Of a stretch of DNA of 25,146 nt, positions 1 through 7,441 are shown piece by piece. Made by a program: the position numbers and the translations under genes. The stretch is from STC-54 sp964504665 (GTDB lineage Bacteria; Patescibacteriota; Microgenomatia; Daviesbacterales; UBA10151): the NCBI GenBank assembly GCA_964504665.1, contig CAZDEH010000011.1:1-25146 (forward strand), in the 5' to 3' direction. The notes under the pieces are model-generated. The model saw nothing but the letters and a program-made list of their open reading frames with translations. It was not told the origin of the DNA and made no database searches. The first letter of the stretch is position 1, and each line of letters begins with the position of its first letter.

Positions 1-1
1 A

Positions 2-160
2 GAATATTTAAAAAGACAAGGGTACAAAATAATTATATTTTGGAATAACGAAATAAATGACAACTTAGAGGGAGTATTCATAAAGATTGAGGAATATTTG
101 CAAAACTCCTCCCCCTCCCCAGTCCTCTCCCTAAGGGAGAGGGAGAAAAGACGATTATGA
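2..160 (+). CDS. DUF559 (VSR-like endonuclease fold) protein, C-terminal end only
   Basis: The frame is open from the window edge to a TGA at 158-160. It reads EYLKRQGYKIIIFWNNEI, then NLEGVFIKIEEYLQ, which matches the C-terminal end of DUF559 proteins (a small domain related to very-short-patch-repair endonucleases) with its RFWNNEV...NLEGV.. pattern. The N-terminal part, with any catalytic residues, lies outside the window. The last 17 or so residues (SSPSPVLSLREREKRRL) are encoded by a C/G-rich palindromic repeat, so the original C-terminus probably ended soon after EEYLQ and has been extended by repeat DNA. The stop overlaps the malic enzyme start as ATGA. Function in this organism is unknown. 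Confidence 0.7.
   Translation, partial: EYLKRQGYKIIIFWNNEINDNLEGVFIKIEEYLQNSSPSPVLSLREREKRRL
124..142. repeat. Palindromic CCTCTCCCT/AGGGAGAGG element
   Basis: A perfect 9-bp inverted repeat separated by one base, preceded by a C/T-rich run (106-123). It lies inside the last codons of the DUF559 frame. The right arm leaves a GGGAGA string (141-146) ten bases before the malic enzyme ATG, which could act as a ribosome binding site. Only one copy is seen here. Confidence 0.6.
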
Positions 161-1305
161 ATTCTATAGAATTATCTAAGGAACTTGGAGGCAAGATTGA
201 AATAAAAAGCAAGCAAAAATTGACGGCAGCCAATCTGCCGGTTTTGTATACGCCCGGAGTAGCGGAAGTTTCTAAGGCGATTGCCAAAAATAAAAATCTG
301 GCGGGAATTTATACCATCAAAAAAAATACGGTAGCGGTGATAACAGACGGCAGTGCGGTTCTGGGGCTGGGAAACATTGGGCCGGAAGCGGCCTTGCCGG
401 TGATGGAGGGAAAATGTTTGCTTTTTAAAGAACTGGCCGGAGTGGACGCGTTTCCGATAGTATTAAACACTCAGGACACGGAAGAAATTATAAAAACGAT
501 AAAAAATATCGCGCCGGGATTTGGCGGGATAAATTTGGAAGATATTAGTGCTCCCCGTTGTTTTTTAGTGGAAGATGCACTGCAGGATTTGGGAATTCCG
601 GTGATGCATGATGATCAGCATGGTACTGCTGTTGTAGTTTTTGCCGCTTTAATAAATGCAGCCAAGGTAGTGGAAAAAGATTTAAAAAGTTTGAAAATAG
701 TAATTTCCGGTGCAGGAGCAGCCGGTTCTGCTGTAGCTAAATTACTATCTCCTAAAGTGGCAGATATTTTAGTGTTGGATAGTAAAGGTTTAATTTATGA
801 TGGTAGGCAGGATTTGGATATTTACAAACAGAAACTAGCTAAAATTACCAATAAAAAAGCAAAGTCTGGTAACTTGCAGAATGCACTTACCGGAGCTGAT
901 GTTTTTATTGGATTGTCTAAAGGAAATTTAATGACGGCAGAGGAAATCAAACTGATGAATAAAAAAGCCATTGTTTTTGCTATGGCTAATCCCATTCCGG
1001 AAATTATGCCTGATGAGGCAAAAAAAGGAGGAGCTTTGGTAATTGCAACTGGCAGGTCAGATTATCCTAATCAGATCAACAACGTCCTGGCTTTTCCGGG
1101 AATATTTAAAGGAGCCTTAAAAGTCAGGGCCATCCGTATCACAGAAGAGATGAAATTGGCAGCATCTTACGCACTGGCAAATTTAGTGTTTGCACCCACC
1201 TCACAAAAAATTATCCCTGATCCTTTAGATAAAAGAGTAGTGAAGGTAGTATCAGAAGCGGTAGCTAATGTTTGGGGTCTTGCAAAAAAATCTGCAGAGT
1301 CGTAA
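157..1305 (+). CDS. NAD(P)-dependent malic enzyme
   Basis: Oxidative decarboxylation of malate to pyruvate and CO2 with reduction of NAD(P); cytosolic. The protein has 382 residues, the size of the short bacterial malic enzymes without the C-terminal phosphotransacetylase-like domain. Motifs in order: LYTPGVAEVSKAI near residue 30, GLGNIGPEAALPVMEGK near 70-90, FGGINLEDISAP near 125, MHDDQHGTAVV near 150 (metal and substrate site), the Rossmann loop ISGAGAAG near 185, AMANPIPEI near 275 and YPNQINNVLAFPGIFKGAL near 305-320. The ATG overlaps the stop of the upstream frame and is followed after 20 bases by the glutamate dehydrogenase start, so the two are probably co-transcribed. Cofactor preference cannot be read safely. 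Confidence 0.95.
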   Translation: MNSIELSKELGGKIEIKSKQKLTAANLPVLYTPGVAEVSKAIAKNKNLAGIYTIKKNTVAVITDGSAVLGLGNIGPEAALPVMEGKCLLFKELAGVDAFPIVLNTQDTEEIIKTIKNIAPGFGGINLEDISAPRCFLVEDALQDLGIPVMHDDQHGTAVVVFAALINAAKVVEKDLKSLKIVISGAGAAGSAVAKLLSPKVADILVLDSKGLIYDGRQDLDIYKQKLAKITNKKAKSGNLQNALTGADVFIGLSKGNLMTAEEIKLMNKKAIVFAMANPIPEIMPDEAKKGGALVIATGRSDYPNQINNVLAFPGIFKGALKVRAIRITEEMKLAASYALANLVFAPTSQKIIPDPLDKRVVKVVSEAVANVWGLAKKSAES

Positions 1306-1325
1306 AAAAAGAGTTACTGATTTTT

Positions 1326-2588
1326 ATGGAAAAAAGCAATCCGTTTGATAGTGCACTTATATTACTGGAAAAAGCTGCTAAAAAAGCTAAGATTTCAAGT
1401 GAGCATTTGGAGCATTTATCACATCCACACCAACAAGTAGAAGTTAGACTCCATCTGATTAAGGATAATGGGAAAACTCAGATTATCCGCGGATACAGGG
1501 TACAACATAACAACTGGCTTGGTCCTTATAAAGGAGGTATTAGATATCACCATCAGGTTGATATTAATGAAGTTAAAGCGCTAGCTTTATGGATGACAAT
1601 TAAGAATGCTGTTGTGGGAGTTCCTTTTGGTGGGGGTAAAGGGGGAGTTGAAATTGATCCCAGAGCTTTGTCAAAAACTGAGCTAGAAAGATTAACCAGG
1701 GAATTTTGCCGGCATATCGCCCCCATAATCGGACCCAAAGTAGATGTTCCAGCCCCTGATGTTAATACCACGGCAGAAATTATGGAATGGTTTGCTGATG
1801 AATATTCTAAAATTGTTGGTAAACCTACGTTGGCTGTGGTTACTGGTAAACCAATTGGGAAAGGTGGTTCAGAAGGCAGAGAAGAAGCTACTGGACTTGG
1901 TGGATTCTTAGTTCTAGAAGAACTAGTGAAAAAGATTAAAATGAAAAAACCCATAACAGTGGCAATTCAGGGGTTTGGCAATGTTGGGTCTTTTATTGCC
2001 GATCTTTGTTATCAACATGGTTATAAAGTTGTGGCTTTATCAGATTCAAAAGGTGGCATTTATGATCCTAAAGGAGAAGGATTTAATACTGAAAAGATTA
2101 AAAAATGTAAAAAAGACACAAGTGCGCTTAGAAATTGCTATTGTCAGGGTGATGTTTGTGAAATTGCTAAAAAAGGATGTCTTATTACCAATGAGGAACT
2201 TTTAGAACTTCCTGTAGATATTTTAATTCCGGCAGCCCTGGAAGGAGTAATCAATAACAAAAACGCTAAAAAAATCAAAGCAAAAGTTGTCTTTGAAATG
2301 GCAAATGGTCCTACTACTGCGGATGCGAACGAAATACTAAATAAGAGAGGGATTGTTGTTGTGCCGGATGTGTTGGCTAATGCCGGTGGAGTTACTGTTT
2401 CCTATTTTGAATGGTATCAAAATATGCATCAACAAAAATGGTCTTTAATTAAAGTGAGAAATAAGTTAAAGGAAAAAATGCTGGAGGCTTTTGAATCAGT
2501 GTGGAACACTCATAAAAAAGAAAAAGTTGATCTTAGAACTGCAGCCTATATTGTTGCTCTAAAAAGATTAGTGACAAAGGCCTCATAA
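1326..2588 (+). CDS. gdhA: Glutamate dehydrogenase (Glu/Leu/Phe/Val family)
   Basis: Interconverts glutamate with 2-oxoglutarate and ammonia; cytosolic, usually hexameric. The protein has 420 residues from the ATG at 1326. The frame is open upstream to 1272, but that extension overlaps the malic enzyme gene and lacks family similarity. Motifs: GPYKGGIRYH near residue 66-75, IKNAVVGVPFGGGKGG near 92-107, DVPAPDVNT near 140 with the catalytic Asp, and the Rossmann loop IQGFGNVGS near 217. Odd point: the cofactor domain carries a cysteine cluster (CYCQGDVCEIAKKGC, 2138-2182) before ITNEELLEL, where many homologues are shorter and Cys-poor. With malic enzyme it suggests use of organic and amino acids for NAD(P)H and carbon skeletons. 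Confidence 0.95.
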   Translation: MEKSNPFDSALILLEKAAKKAKISSEHLEHLSHPHQQVEVRLHLIKDNGKTQIIRGYRVQHNNWLGPYKGGIRYHHQVDINEVKALALWMTIKNAVVGVPFGGGKGGVEIDPRALSKTELERLTREFCRHIAPIIGPKVDVPAPDVNTTAEIMEWFADEYSKIVGKPTLAVVTGKPIGKGGSEGREEATGLGGFLVLEELVKKIKMKKPITVAIQGFGNVGSFIADLCYQHGYKVVALSDSKGGIYDPKGEGFNTEKIKKCKKDTSALRNCYCQGDVCEIAKKGCLITNEELLELPVDILIPAALEGVINNKNAKKIKAKVVFEMANGPTTADANEILNKRGIVVVPDVLANAGGVTVSYFEWYQNMHQQKWSLIKVRNKLKEKMLEAFESVWNTHKKEKVDLRTAAYIVALKRLVTKAS

Positions 2589-2600
2589 GAAAAAGGAGAA

Positions 2601-3087
2601 TTTACTACATACAAAGAAGCGCTAGTTGAGGAATCATTAAAATACTTAGGATTTAAATCTGTCCATCATCCTAAAATGCGAAACTGGAAAATGTTTCGAT
2701 TATGGTTTAAGCCCTGAAACTGGTTTTGATTGCTCAGGGTTTATCACTTATCTTTTACGCCAAATAAACTTTCCTGGGTTGGATTTAGGTATTAGGCATT
2801 GTAATCAGTATCATGACCGTTTTGGAATCTTAATTCACTTTGAAGGTTGTTAACCTGGAGATTTAGTGTTTTTTAGTAAAGAAGGTAGAAGGCCTACTCA
2901 TATGGGAATCATTCTTAATAATTATGAATATATACATGCTCCGGGTATTAATAACACATTAGTTAAAATTGATGAACTTAAGGTAGCATCTATACCTAAA
3001 AGATATAAAAATCAGTTATATTTTTATAACCCCATTGCTTTTAAAAGGTTAAGTTCCTCTTTTGGTAGATGGCAACAGCCAGGCTAA
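2601..3087 (+). pseudogene. Broken NlpC/P60-type cysteine peptidase
   Basis: Three pieces in two frames together give one NlpC/P60 domain, a cell-wall or peptide amidase/endopeptidase. Piece one (from 2601) reads TYKEALVEESLKYLGFKSVHH...NWK. One extra A in the run near 2687-2690 then shifts the frame to CFDYGLSPETGFDCSGFITYLLRQ, which carries the catalytic Cys motif. A TAA at 2851-2853 follows ..HFEGC, and the same frame resumes as PGDLVFFSKEGRRPTHMGIIL with the catalytic His motif, then YIHAPG, ending at TAA 3085-3087. There is no ATG, but AAGGAG at 2594-2599 marks an old ribosome binding site. The stop may be a CAA-to-TAA change. With two lesions and a lost start this looks like true decay. 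Confidence 0.8.
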
Positions 3088-3140
3088 CTTTTCTTCCCAT
3101 CTTTTTTTGAGCCTGATTCTTAGAGTTGAAGCTTACAAAG

Positions 3141-3851
3141 CTAAGGGTCTAAAACTAATTTTTGAATTTGTGATAAATCTTCAGTTTGTTCTATAAAAGC
3201 TTGATAAGAGAGTTGGGGGGTTTCTTTAGAAAAGTATGCTAATATCTCTTTTTGATGTACCCACTCTGTGTTCCTTTGTCCCAAATACTCAGGTAGGGAA
3301 GATGGTTGAGCAAAATACGCACGCAAGCCCTCGGCTTGCAAGGCTAATTTTGATTGTGGAAAATCCTTTACTGGATTATTATGGATATAACTGCTTAGAT
3401 ATAAGAGCTGCGGATCATTTTCAACTAATACTGCTTTATAAACATCTTGGCAAAGTGCCCCTACTCTCTTATATTTACGGTTAAAATATATAGTGTATCT
3501 TACTCCTAAAGAATTCATGAATTTATCAATACTTTTACTCGATTTTTGTTTAATCAAAAGATGAAAATGATTAGGCATCAAGCAATAAGCTAACAACATA
3601 ATTTCATTGTAAAAGTTATTTAGTCGGAGCAATTTTAATAGATTATCTTTTTCTTTATAACTTATTAAAGGGTTAGATAACTGGCACATTAAATTAGCTT
3701 CGTCCTTTGGTAACAAATAGGAACGTAAGTAGGATAAAAAAACAGTATAATCTTGCTTATCTTGGAATATTAATCGTTTTTCAACACCACGGTTATAAAT
3801 GTGGTAATAGCCATCTTCAGCGTAACTTTTTAAAGCATTTTTAGATGCCAT
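3141..3851 (-). CDS. REP-associated tyrosine transposase (RAYT, IS200-like Y1 family)
   Basis: A 236-residue single-strand DNA transposase of the Y1/HUH type. The HUH motif is NHFHLLIK (His95, His97). The likely nucleophile tyrosine is in YLSSYIHNNP (Tyr151 or Tyr155), and the N-terminal YYHIYNRGVEKRLIF block is typical of TnpA_REP proteins. Such proteins mobilise or maintain short REP palindromes rather than themselves. Unusually, residues about 168-177 are encoded by a copy of a REP-like palindrome (3321-3347) whose near twin lies just upstream of the gene (3918-3939). The reading frame survives this insertion after the catalytic core, so the protein may still be active. Confidence 0.9.
   Translation of the reverse strand: MASKNALKSYAEDGYYHIYNRGVEKRLIFQDKQDYTVFLSYLRSYLLPKDEANLMCQLSNPLISYKEKDNLLKLLRLNNFYNEIMLLAYCLMPNHFHLLIKQKSSKSIDKFMNSLGVRYTIYFNRKYKRVGALCQDVYKAVLVENDPQLLYLSSYIHNNPVKDFPQSKLALQAEGLRAYFAQPSSLPEYLGQRNTEWVHQKEILAYFSKETPQLSYQAFIEQTEDLSQIQKLVLDP
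3321..3347. repeat. REP-like palindrome, copy 1, inside the RAYT gene
   Basis: It begins acgcaag and ends cttgcaaggctaa; the arms gcaagcc/ggcttgc form a 7-bp stem with a 3-base loop. The 22 bases at 3326-3347 match copy 2 (3918-3939) with one mismatch. The 27-base layout also matches copy 3 (5681-5707) at both ends while the middle differs. It is read in frame within the transposase as LALQAEGLRA. Confidence 0.8.
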
Positions 3852-3917
3852 ATTAATAAATCACATTACATTACTATTGATATGTTATCAAGAAGTTGTT
3901 TGAGATTTTACACTCCC

Positions 3918-3939
3918 AGCCCTCGGCTTGCGAGGCTAA
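3918..3939. repeat. REP-like palindrome, copy 2, upstream of the RAYT gene
   Basis: Twenty-two bases, 21 identical to copy 1. It lies 67 bases upstream of the RAYT start and reaches into the 3' end of the PAP2 gene. The CTA of its ..ggctaa end (3936-3938) provides the TAG stop codon of that gene on the minus strand, so the insertion has probably set the C-terminus of the PAP2 protein. Confidence 0.8.
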
Positions 3940-4451
3940 AAGAATTTTATCTTTTTATTTAATAAAATTGTTAGTAAGATTGCAAAAAGACCATAAATAA
4001 TTCCTCCTAAAATATCCAGAGGATAGTGGACTCCGACATAAATTCTGGCAAATCCTACCCAAAACATTAAGAATAAAAATAAAAGAGAAAATTTTGATTT
4101 ACAAAATAAATAGGCAGCTGCTACAGTTGCCATGACAGTTGTGTGTGTCGATGGAAAAGCAGCGTCAGGTGTATGAGAAATCAAAGGAATTAAATTAAAA
4201 GTTATATAGGGACGTGGCTCAAAAAATATGATATGTGTGAATATGACTAATAATTTAGCCAATATTAACCCTACGATTATTAACAGAAAGGCTCGTCTTT
4301 CTTGTGGTCCGCCTAAAATAATTAACAAAAAAATAATAATAAATGTTACAAAAATTAATTCATTTGCGCCAAAGATAAATATCCGATCAAGTAGATAATT
4401 ATGACCTCCTAAATTATAAATTTGCAAAAAAAGTTCAGAGTTTGTAGACAA
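3936..4451 (-). CDS. PAP2-superfamily membrane phosphatase (undecaprenyl-diphosphatase, BcrC-like)
   Basis: Removes a phosphate from a lipid or lipid diphosphate at the outer membrane face; 171 residues with about five membrane segments. The three PAP2 motifs are present: K...EPRPYITF (FTHIIFFEPRPY) near residue 73-78, PSTHTTVMATVAAAYLF near 97, and RIYVGVHYPLDILGG near 136-150 with the catalytic His and Asp. The ATG comes 4 bases after the stop of the upstream DgkA-type kinase, so they form an operon. Together they fit recycling or salvage of undecaprenyl carriers: the kinase makes undecaprenyl phosphate from undecaprenol and the phosphatase makes it from the diphosphate. The exact substrate is inferred. 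Confidence 0.88.
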   Translation of the reverse strand: MSTNSELFLQIYNLGGHNYLLDRIFIFGANELIFVTFIIIFLLIILGGPQERRAFLLIIVGLILAKLLVIFTHIIFFEPRPYITFNLIPLISHTPDAAFPSTHTTVMATVAAAYLFCKSKFSLLFLFLMFWVGFARIYVGVHYPLDILGGIIYGLFAILLTILLNKKIKFF

Positions 4452-4455
4452 ATTT

Positions 4456-4836
4456 TTACCTCAGTAAATTTTGGATATACGGCCAAAAAATAATAGTACC
4501 TGCAACAGCTGCTGCTAGAACTATAATCACTGATTGACCGGCAGCAAAATCTTTGGCAATTTTAGCTTTTGGGTGTTCACTTTCCACAAAAGAATCAACG
4601 ATAGCCTCAATAGCACTGTTACAAAGTTCAGAAGATAATACGATTCCTATTATTAAAATAACTAACACCCAGTCTTGAAGTGAAATATTAAGATAGAAGG
4701 CGCCTAGTATAACAATAAGAGCTTCTATAATACCTATTCTCCAATTAGTTTCCGTTTTGGTGGCAGAGTGGAAACCCTGGAAGGCATATTTAAAAGAGTG
4801 AGCTAATTTTTTTGGTAAAGATATGAAAGATCCCAT
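4456..4836 (-). CDS. dgkA: DgkA-family lipid kinase (undecaprenol/diacylglycerol kinase)
   Basis: Small integral-membrane kinase (126 residues, three membrane helices after an amphipathic N-terminus FKYAFQGFHSATKTETNWRI). The family signature is SSELCNSAIEAIVDSF near residue 68-83, followed by HPKAKIAKDFAAGQSVIIVLAAAVAG with the catalytic and metal-binding acidic residues. In Gram-positive bacteria this branch phosphorylates undecaprenol. Pairing with the PAP2 gene 4 bases downstream supports that role here. An extended -10 box (TGGTATACT) ends 7 bases before the ATG, so the transcript is probably leaderless. Confidence 0.93.
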   Translation of the reverse strand: MGSFISLPKKLAHSFKYAFQGFHSATKTETNWRIGIIEALIVILGAFYLNISLQDWVLVILIIGIVLSSELCNSAIEAIVDSFVESEHPKAKIAKDFAAGQSVIIVLAAAVAGTIIFWPYIQNLLR

Positions 4837-4843
4837 TTAATCC

Positions 4844-4852
4844 AGTATACCA
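4844..4852 (-). promoter_or_regulatory. Extended -10 promoter of dgkA-PAP2
   Basis: On the minus strand TGGTATACT is followed by 7 bases and then the dgkA ATG (4836). A start site 6-8 bases after the -10 box falls on or next to the ATG. No clear -35 box was seen, which the TGN extension may offset. Confidence 0.6.
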
Positions 4853-4924
4853 AAAAAAGAATTTATGAATCAACTAAAAATAATTCAAATCTTGTAGTGC
4901 TACAATTTTAGTGCTAAACTACTG

Positions 4925-5614
4925 ATGTTTACTATGAACAGGATGAAAGAACAACTAGAGGAGACGAGATATAACGTTGAGCAAGAATTTCTGCATCACA
5001 CTGCGATTAGCCGTCTAGAAGGTTGGGTAATGGTTTTTGGCAGATTAAAAAATTTATCCCAAGGACAAGTAGAAGCTTGGACAGAGCAATTAGAAAAAGA
5101 TCAAATTTTAGGCAGAGTGAGGTCTTTTGCTGATTTAGCCCGTGATGCAGGTATCATCAAAACTCCCCGCCAATCTGTAATGGATTATTTTACCATGACG
5201 TACAATCCGCTAAGAAAAAATATTGATTTAGTGCCTGGTTCTTTTCATCCCGCTGTTGAGATAATTACCCGAGGATCAGAGCCGTTGCTTGATTTATACC
5301 GGCTAGGCTTTGTTGGTGAATTAGTTATAAAGAATGAGTCTGCAGAAAATCAGCAGAATACAAGTTTTCACCTAAGTGCATAGGGAGCAGCTTATGATTG
5401 GGTGTTGTGGAGATGGTTTAATGATACGGTTGATCAGGCAAAGGGTGCTTCAGTAGATCAGTTTTTAGTAGTTTTGGATAAGAAACCTTTTGATACGCGG
5501 GTGATTTTTAGATCAACACCTCCTCCTCCGGATACCCTGTCCTTAACTTATCTTAGCCAGGTAATAAAAAGAAATAGCCGACAGCTAAGAGACCGTTTTT
5601 CCTGTAGAGCTTAA
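4925..5614 (+). pseudogene. Unknown protein gene split by an in-frame amber codon
   Basis: The first part (152 residues from ATG 4925; ATG 4934 is an alternative) ends ..NTSFHLSA at TAG 5381-5383. The same frame then continues without gap as GAAYDWVLWRWFNDTVDQ... to a TAA at 5612-5614, about 77 more residues. The second part has no ATG, only a GTG at 5402 without a ribosome binding site, and its first in-frame codons (GAAYDWV) read as protein. I read this as one soluble, mostly helical protein of about 230 residues with a single nonsense change, unless the amber codon is read through. Neither part matches a family I recognise. A TGCTACAAT extended -10 box (4898-4906) precedes it. Confidence 0.6.
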
Positions 5615-5680
5615 AAATTAGATTGCCAATCCGGGATTGTAATCTCAAACATTCTTGCATACTAAAGGTGTGTTTTAAGC

Positions 5681-5707
5681 ACGCAAGGTGTATCCTTGCG
5701 AAGCTAA
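5681..5707. repeat. REP-like palindrome, copy 3 (diverged stem)
   Basis: It has the same outer sequence as copy 1 (acgcaag ... cttgc, ending gctaa) but the middle is different: CGCAAGG/CCTTGCG arms with a 5-base loop. Pairing is kept although bases changed, as expected for a structured mobile element. The gap 5615-5815 also holds small hairpins (CAATC/GATTG at 5626-5638, AACC-TTC-GGTT near 5744-5754) and a TATAAT at 5791-5796 before the next gene; no coding sequence is visible in it. Confidence 0.6.
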
Positions 5708-5815
5708 ATTAAACTTAAGCAGTAGAAGTAGTTGGTAAATTTACAACCTTCGGTTTAAAACAAAGCTTGAAATCGTTCACAGCGAACAATTATAATTAAA
5801 AAGTTTTATAAAACT

Positions 5816-6898
5816 ATGAAAGCAATTATTCCGACGGGTGGTAGAGGTACCAGAATGCAGCCTCTGACTTTCTCTTCCAATAAACATTTTATTCCCATTG
5901 CCAATAAACCGTTAATCTTTTTCCCGATAGAAACTGTGTCTGCAGCTGGGATTAAAGAAGTTGCTATTACCTTTGATAACGCTTACTTAGATCAAGCCAA
6001 ATCAGTTCTGGGTGACGGATCACGCTGGGGACTTAAATTTACCTATATTTTACAGGATAAACCTTTAGGGCTTGCTAATATTTTTCAGGTTTGTGAGGAA
6101 TATTTGAATGGGGAATCATTTTTTCTGCATTTAGGAGACAATATTTTTGTTGATGGAATTAATAAATTTGTTGAGTATTTTGAAAAAAATAAACCGAATG
6201 CCTTGGTTCCTATGGTTCATCATAAAGAAAACAGAAGAATGGGAGTACCGTTTTTTGATAAAGCAGGAAGATTAATTAAATATGTCGAAAAACCGGAAAA
6301 CCCTCCTCATGATTTTGCCATTCCCGGTTTGTATTTTTTTGATCAAAACGTTTTTAAATGTTTTTCCGGTAAAGATCAGATCCAACCTTCATCTCGGGGA
6401 GAGCTTGAAATTTCCGCTCCCTTTCAGTGGTTAATAGATCACGGATTTAAAGTTGATGTTTTGGAATATGAAGGCAAGTGGTTGGATCCGGGGAAATTTA
6501 ACGATTGGATGGAAACAAACCAATTTATCGTAGATTACTTAGTCAAAGACAATCAAATCAACAGCACTTTTGGAGATGACGTATCTTTAGAAAGTCGGGT
6601 TCATATTGGGATGGGGTGTACAATTGAAAGAAGTCATATCCGTGGCCCTATTATTATCGGTGATAATGTGACGATTAGAGATTCTTTTATCGGTCCTTTT
6701 TCGGTGATCTCTGATGGTTGCCAAATTGACGGTTCACACATTGAAAACAGTGAAATTATGGATAATGTTATCATTCAGAAATTCCCTGAACACATTGATT
6801 CCAGCTTAATTGGTCCTGAAAGTGAACTGATAAACCAAGAGAAGCAAACTAAATCTACTTGTTTTTTTCTTGGTGCTAAGTCCAAAATTATTATTTAA
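5816..6898 (+). CDS. Glucose-1-phosphate thymidylyltransferase-like nucleotidyltransferase (long, hexapeptide-repeat form)
   Basis: Joins a nucleoside triphosphate and a sugar-1-phosphate into an NDP-sugar for surface polysaccharide or glycoprotein sugars. The 360-residue protein has an N-terminal NTP_transferase domain: IPTGGRGTRMQPLTF at residues 5-19 is the nucleotide loop, SNKHFIPIANKPLI the substrate region, LHLGDNIF near 104 the metal-binding Asp, VEKPENPP near 160, and GKWLDPG near 220. A C-terminal left-handed beta-helix (GDDVSLESRVHIGMGCTI...GPIIIGDNVTIRDSFIGPFSVI) follows. This is the long RmlA-like type common in archaea and deep bacteria. The substrate (glucose or other) is not certain. 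It is isolated from other rml genes. Confidence 0.9.
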   Translation: MKAIIPTGGRGTRMQPLTFSSNKHFIPIANKPLIFFPIETVSAAGIKEVAITFDNAYLDQAKSVLGDGSRWGLKFTYILQDKPLGLANIFQVCEEYLNGESFFLHLGDNIFVDGINKFVEYFEKNKPNALVPMVHHKENRRMGVPFFDKAGRLIKYVEKPENPPHDFAIPGLYFFDQNVFKCFSGKDQIQPSSRGELEISAPFQWLIDHGFKVDVLEYEGKWLDPGKFNDWMETNQFIVDYLVKDNQINSTFGDDVSLESRVHIGMGCTIERSHIRGPIIIGDNVTIRDSFIGPFSVISDGCQIDGSHIENSEIMDNVIIQKFPEHIDSSLIGPESELINQEKQTKSTCFFLGAKSKIII

Positions 6899-6901
6899 CA
6901 A

Positions 6902-7374
6902 ATGCCAAATGTGGTTAAGCTAATTGCTTCAATTTTAATTTGTGAAGGAGTGGGCATTTTAGGGTCTGCTTTTACTATTCCCTCCATTTCAGCTTGGTAT
7001 ACTACTTTAGTAAAACCATCATTTTCTCCACCTAACTTTATTTTTGGCCCTGTTTGACAGTATTATATTTTTTAATGGGAATCTCTTTATTTTTAGTTTG
7101 GATATCAAAAAATAGTCAGCTAAAATCTAAAGCCATACAAATCTTTGCATTTCAGCTTCTGTTAAATTTTTTATGGTCGTTAGTTTTTTTCGGATATCAC
7201 CAGATAGGTTTGGCATTTGTCATCATTATTTTGCTCTGGCTGAGTATTTTTGAAACTATTAAAAGTTTCAAAAAAGTAAATAAAACTTCTTCTGTTCTGT
7301 TTTATCCTTACTTAATTTGGGTTTCTATTGCCAGTATTTTAAATTTCTCTATTATGGTTTTAAACGGCTTCTAA
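6902..7374 (+). pseudogene. TspO/MBR family protein gene with a one-base deletion
   Basis: TspO proteins are five-helix membrane proteins that bind tetrapyrroles or sterol-like ligands. Frame one (ATG 6902) reads MPNVVKLIASILICEGVGIL...AWYTTLVKPSFSPPNFIFGPV and hits TGA at 7055-7057. The expected family motif is FGPVWTxLY. Restoring one G (GTT TGG ACA instead of GTT TGA CA) joins it to the other frame, TVLYFLMGISLFLVW... LNFLWSLVFFGYHQIGLAF..., which runs to TAA 7372-7374. Joined length is about 157 residues, normal for the family. A single lesion in otherwise intact protein is either recent mutation or a sequencing/assembly error. Confidence 0.88.
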
Positions 7375-7424
7375 TTATTTAATTTTTTTTAGATTATCAT
7401 AAACTTTATCCATGTACAAGTTAC

Positions 7425-7433
7425 TGGTATAAT
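7425..7433 (+). promoter_or_regulatory. Extended -10 promoter TGGTATAAT
   Basis: TGGTATAAT ends 8 bases before the ATG at 7442, so transcription should start at or next to the start codon. There is no ribosome binding site between them. Confidence 0.6.
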
Positions 7434-7441
7434 TTGCCGGA

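Noticed and set aside
1272..1325. An upstream start for glutamate dehydrogenase
   Set aside because: The 18 extra residues overlap the malic enzyme gene in another frame and do not resemble the family N-terminus; ATG 1326 gives the usual length.
1553..1954. Antisense open frames over gdhA, copA and the cupredoxin fusion
   Set aside because: They are shadows of strongly conserved genes on the other strand, with low-complexity or non-family sequence.
2851..2853. Recoding of stop codons (as with UGA in some Patescibacteria lineages)
   Set aside because: The internal stops are of different types (TAA, TAG, TGA), TGA ends intact genes such as dsbB, and the TGA in TspO comes from a deletion. A standard code with lesions explains everything.
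5402..5614. A separate 70-residue gene starting with GTG
   Set aside because: The frame is continuous with the upstream gene across a single TAG and its first codons before the GTG also read as protein; there is no ribosome binding site or -10 box.
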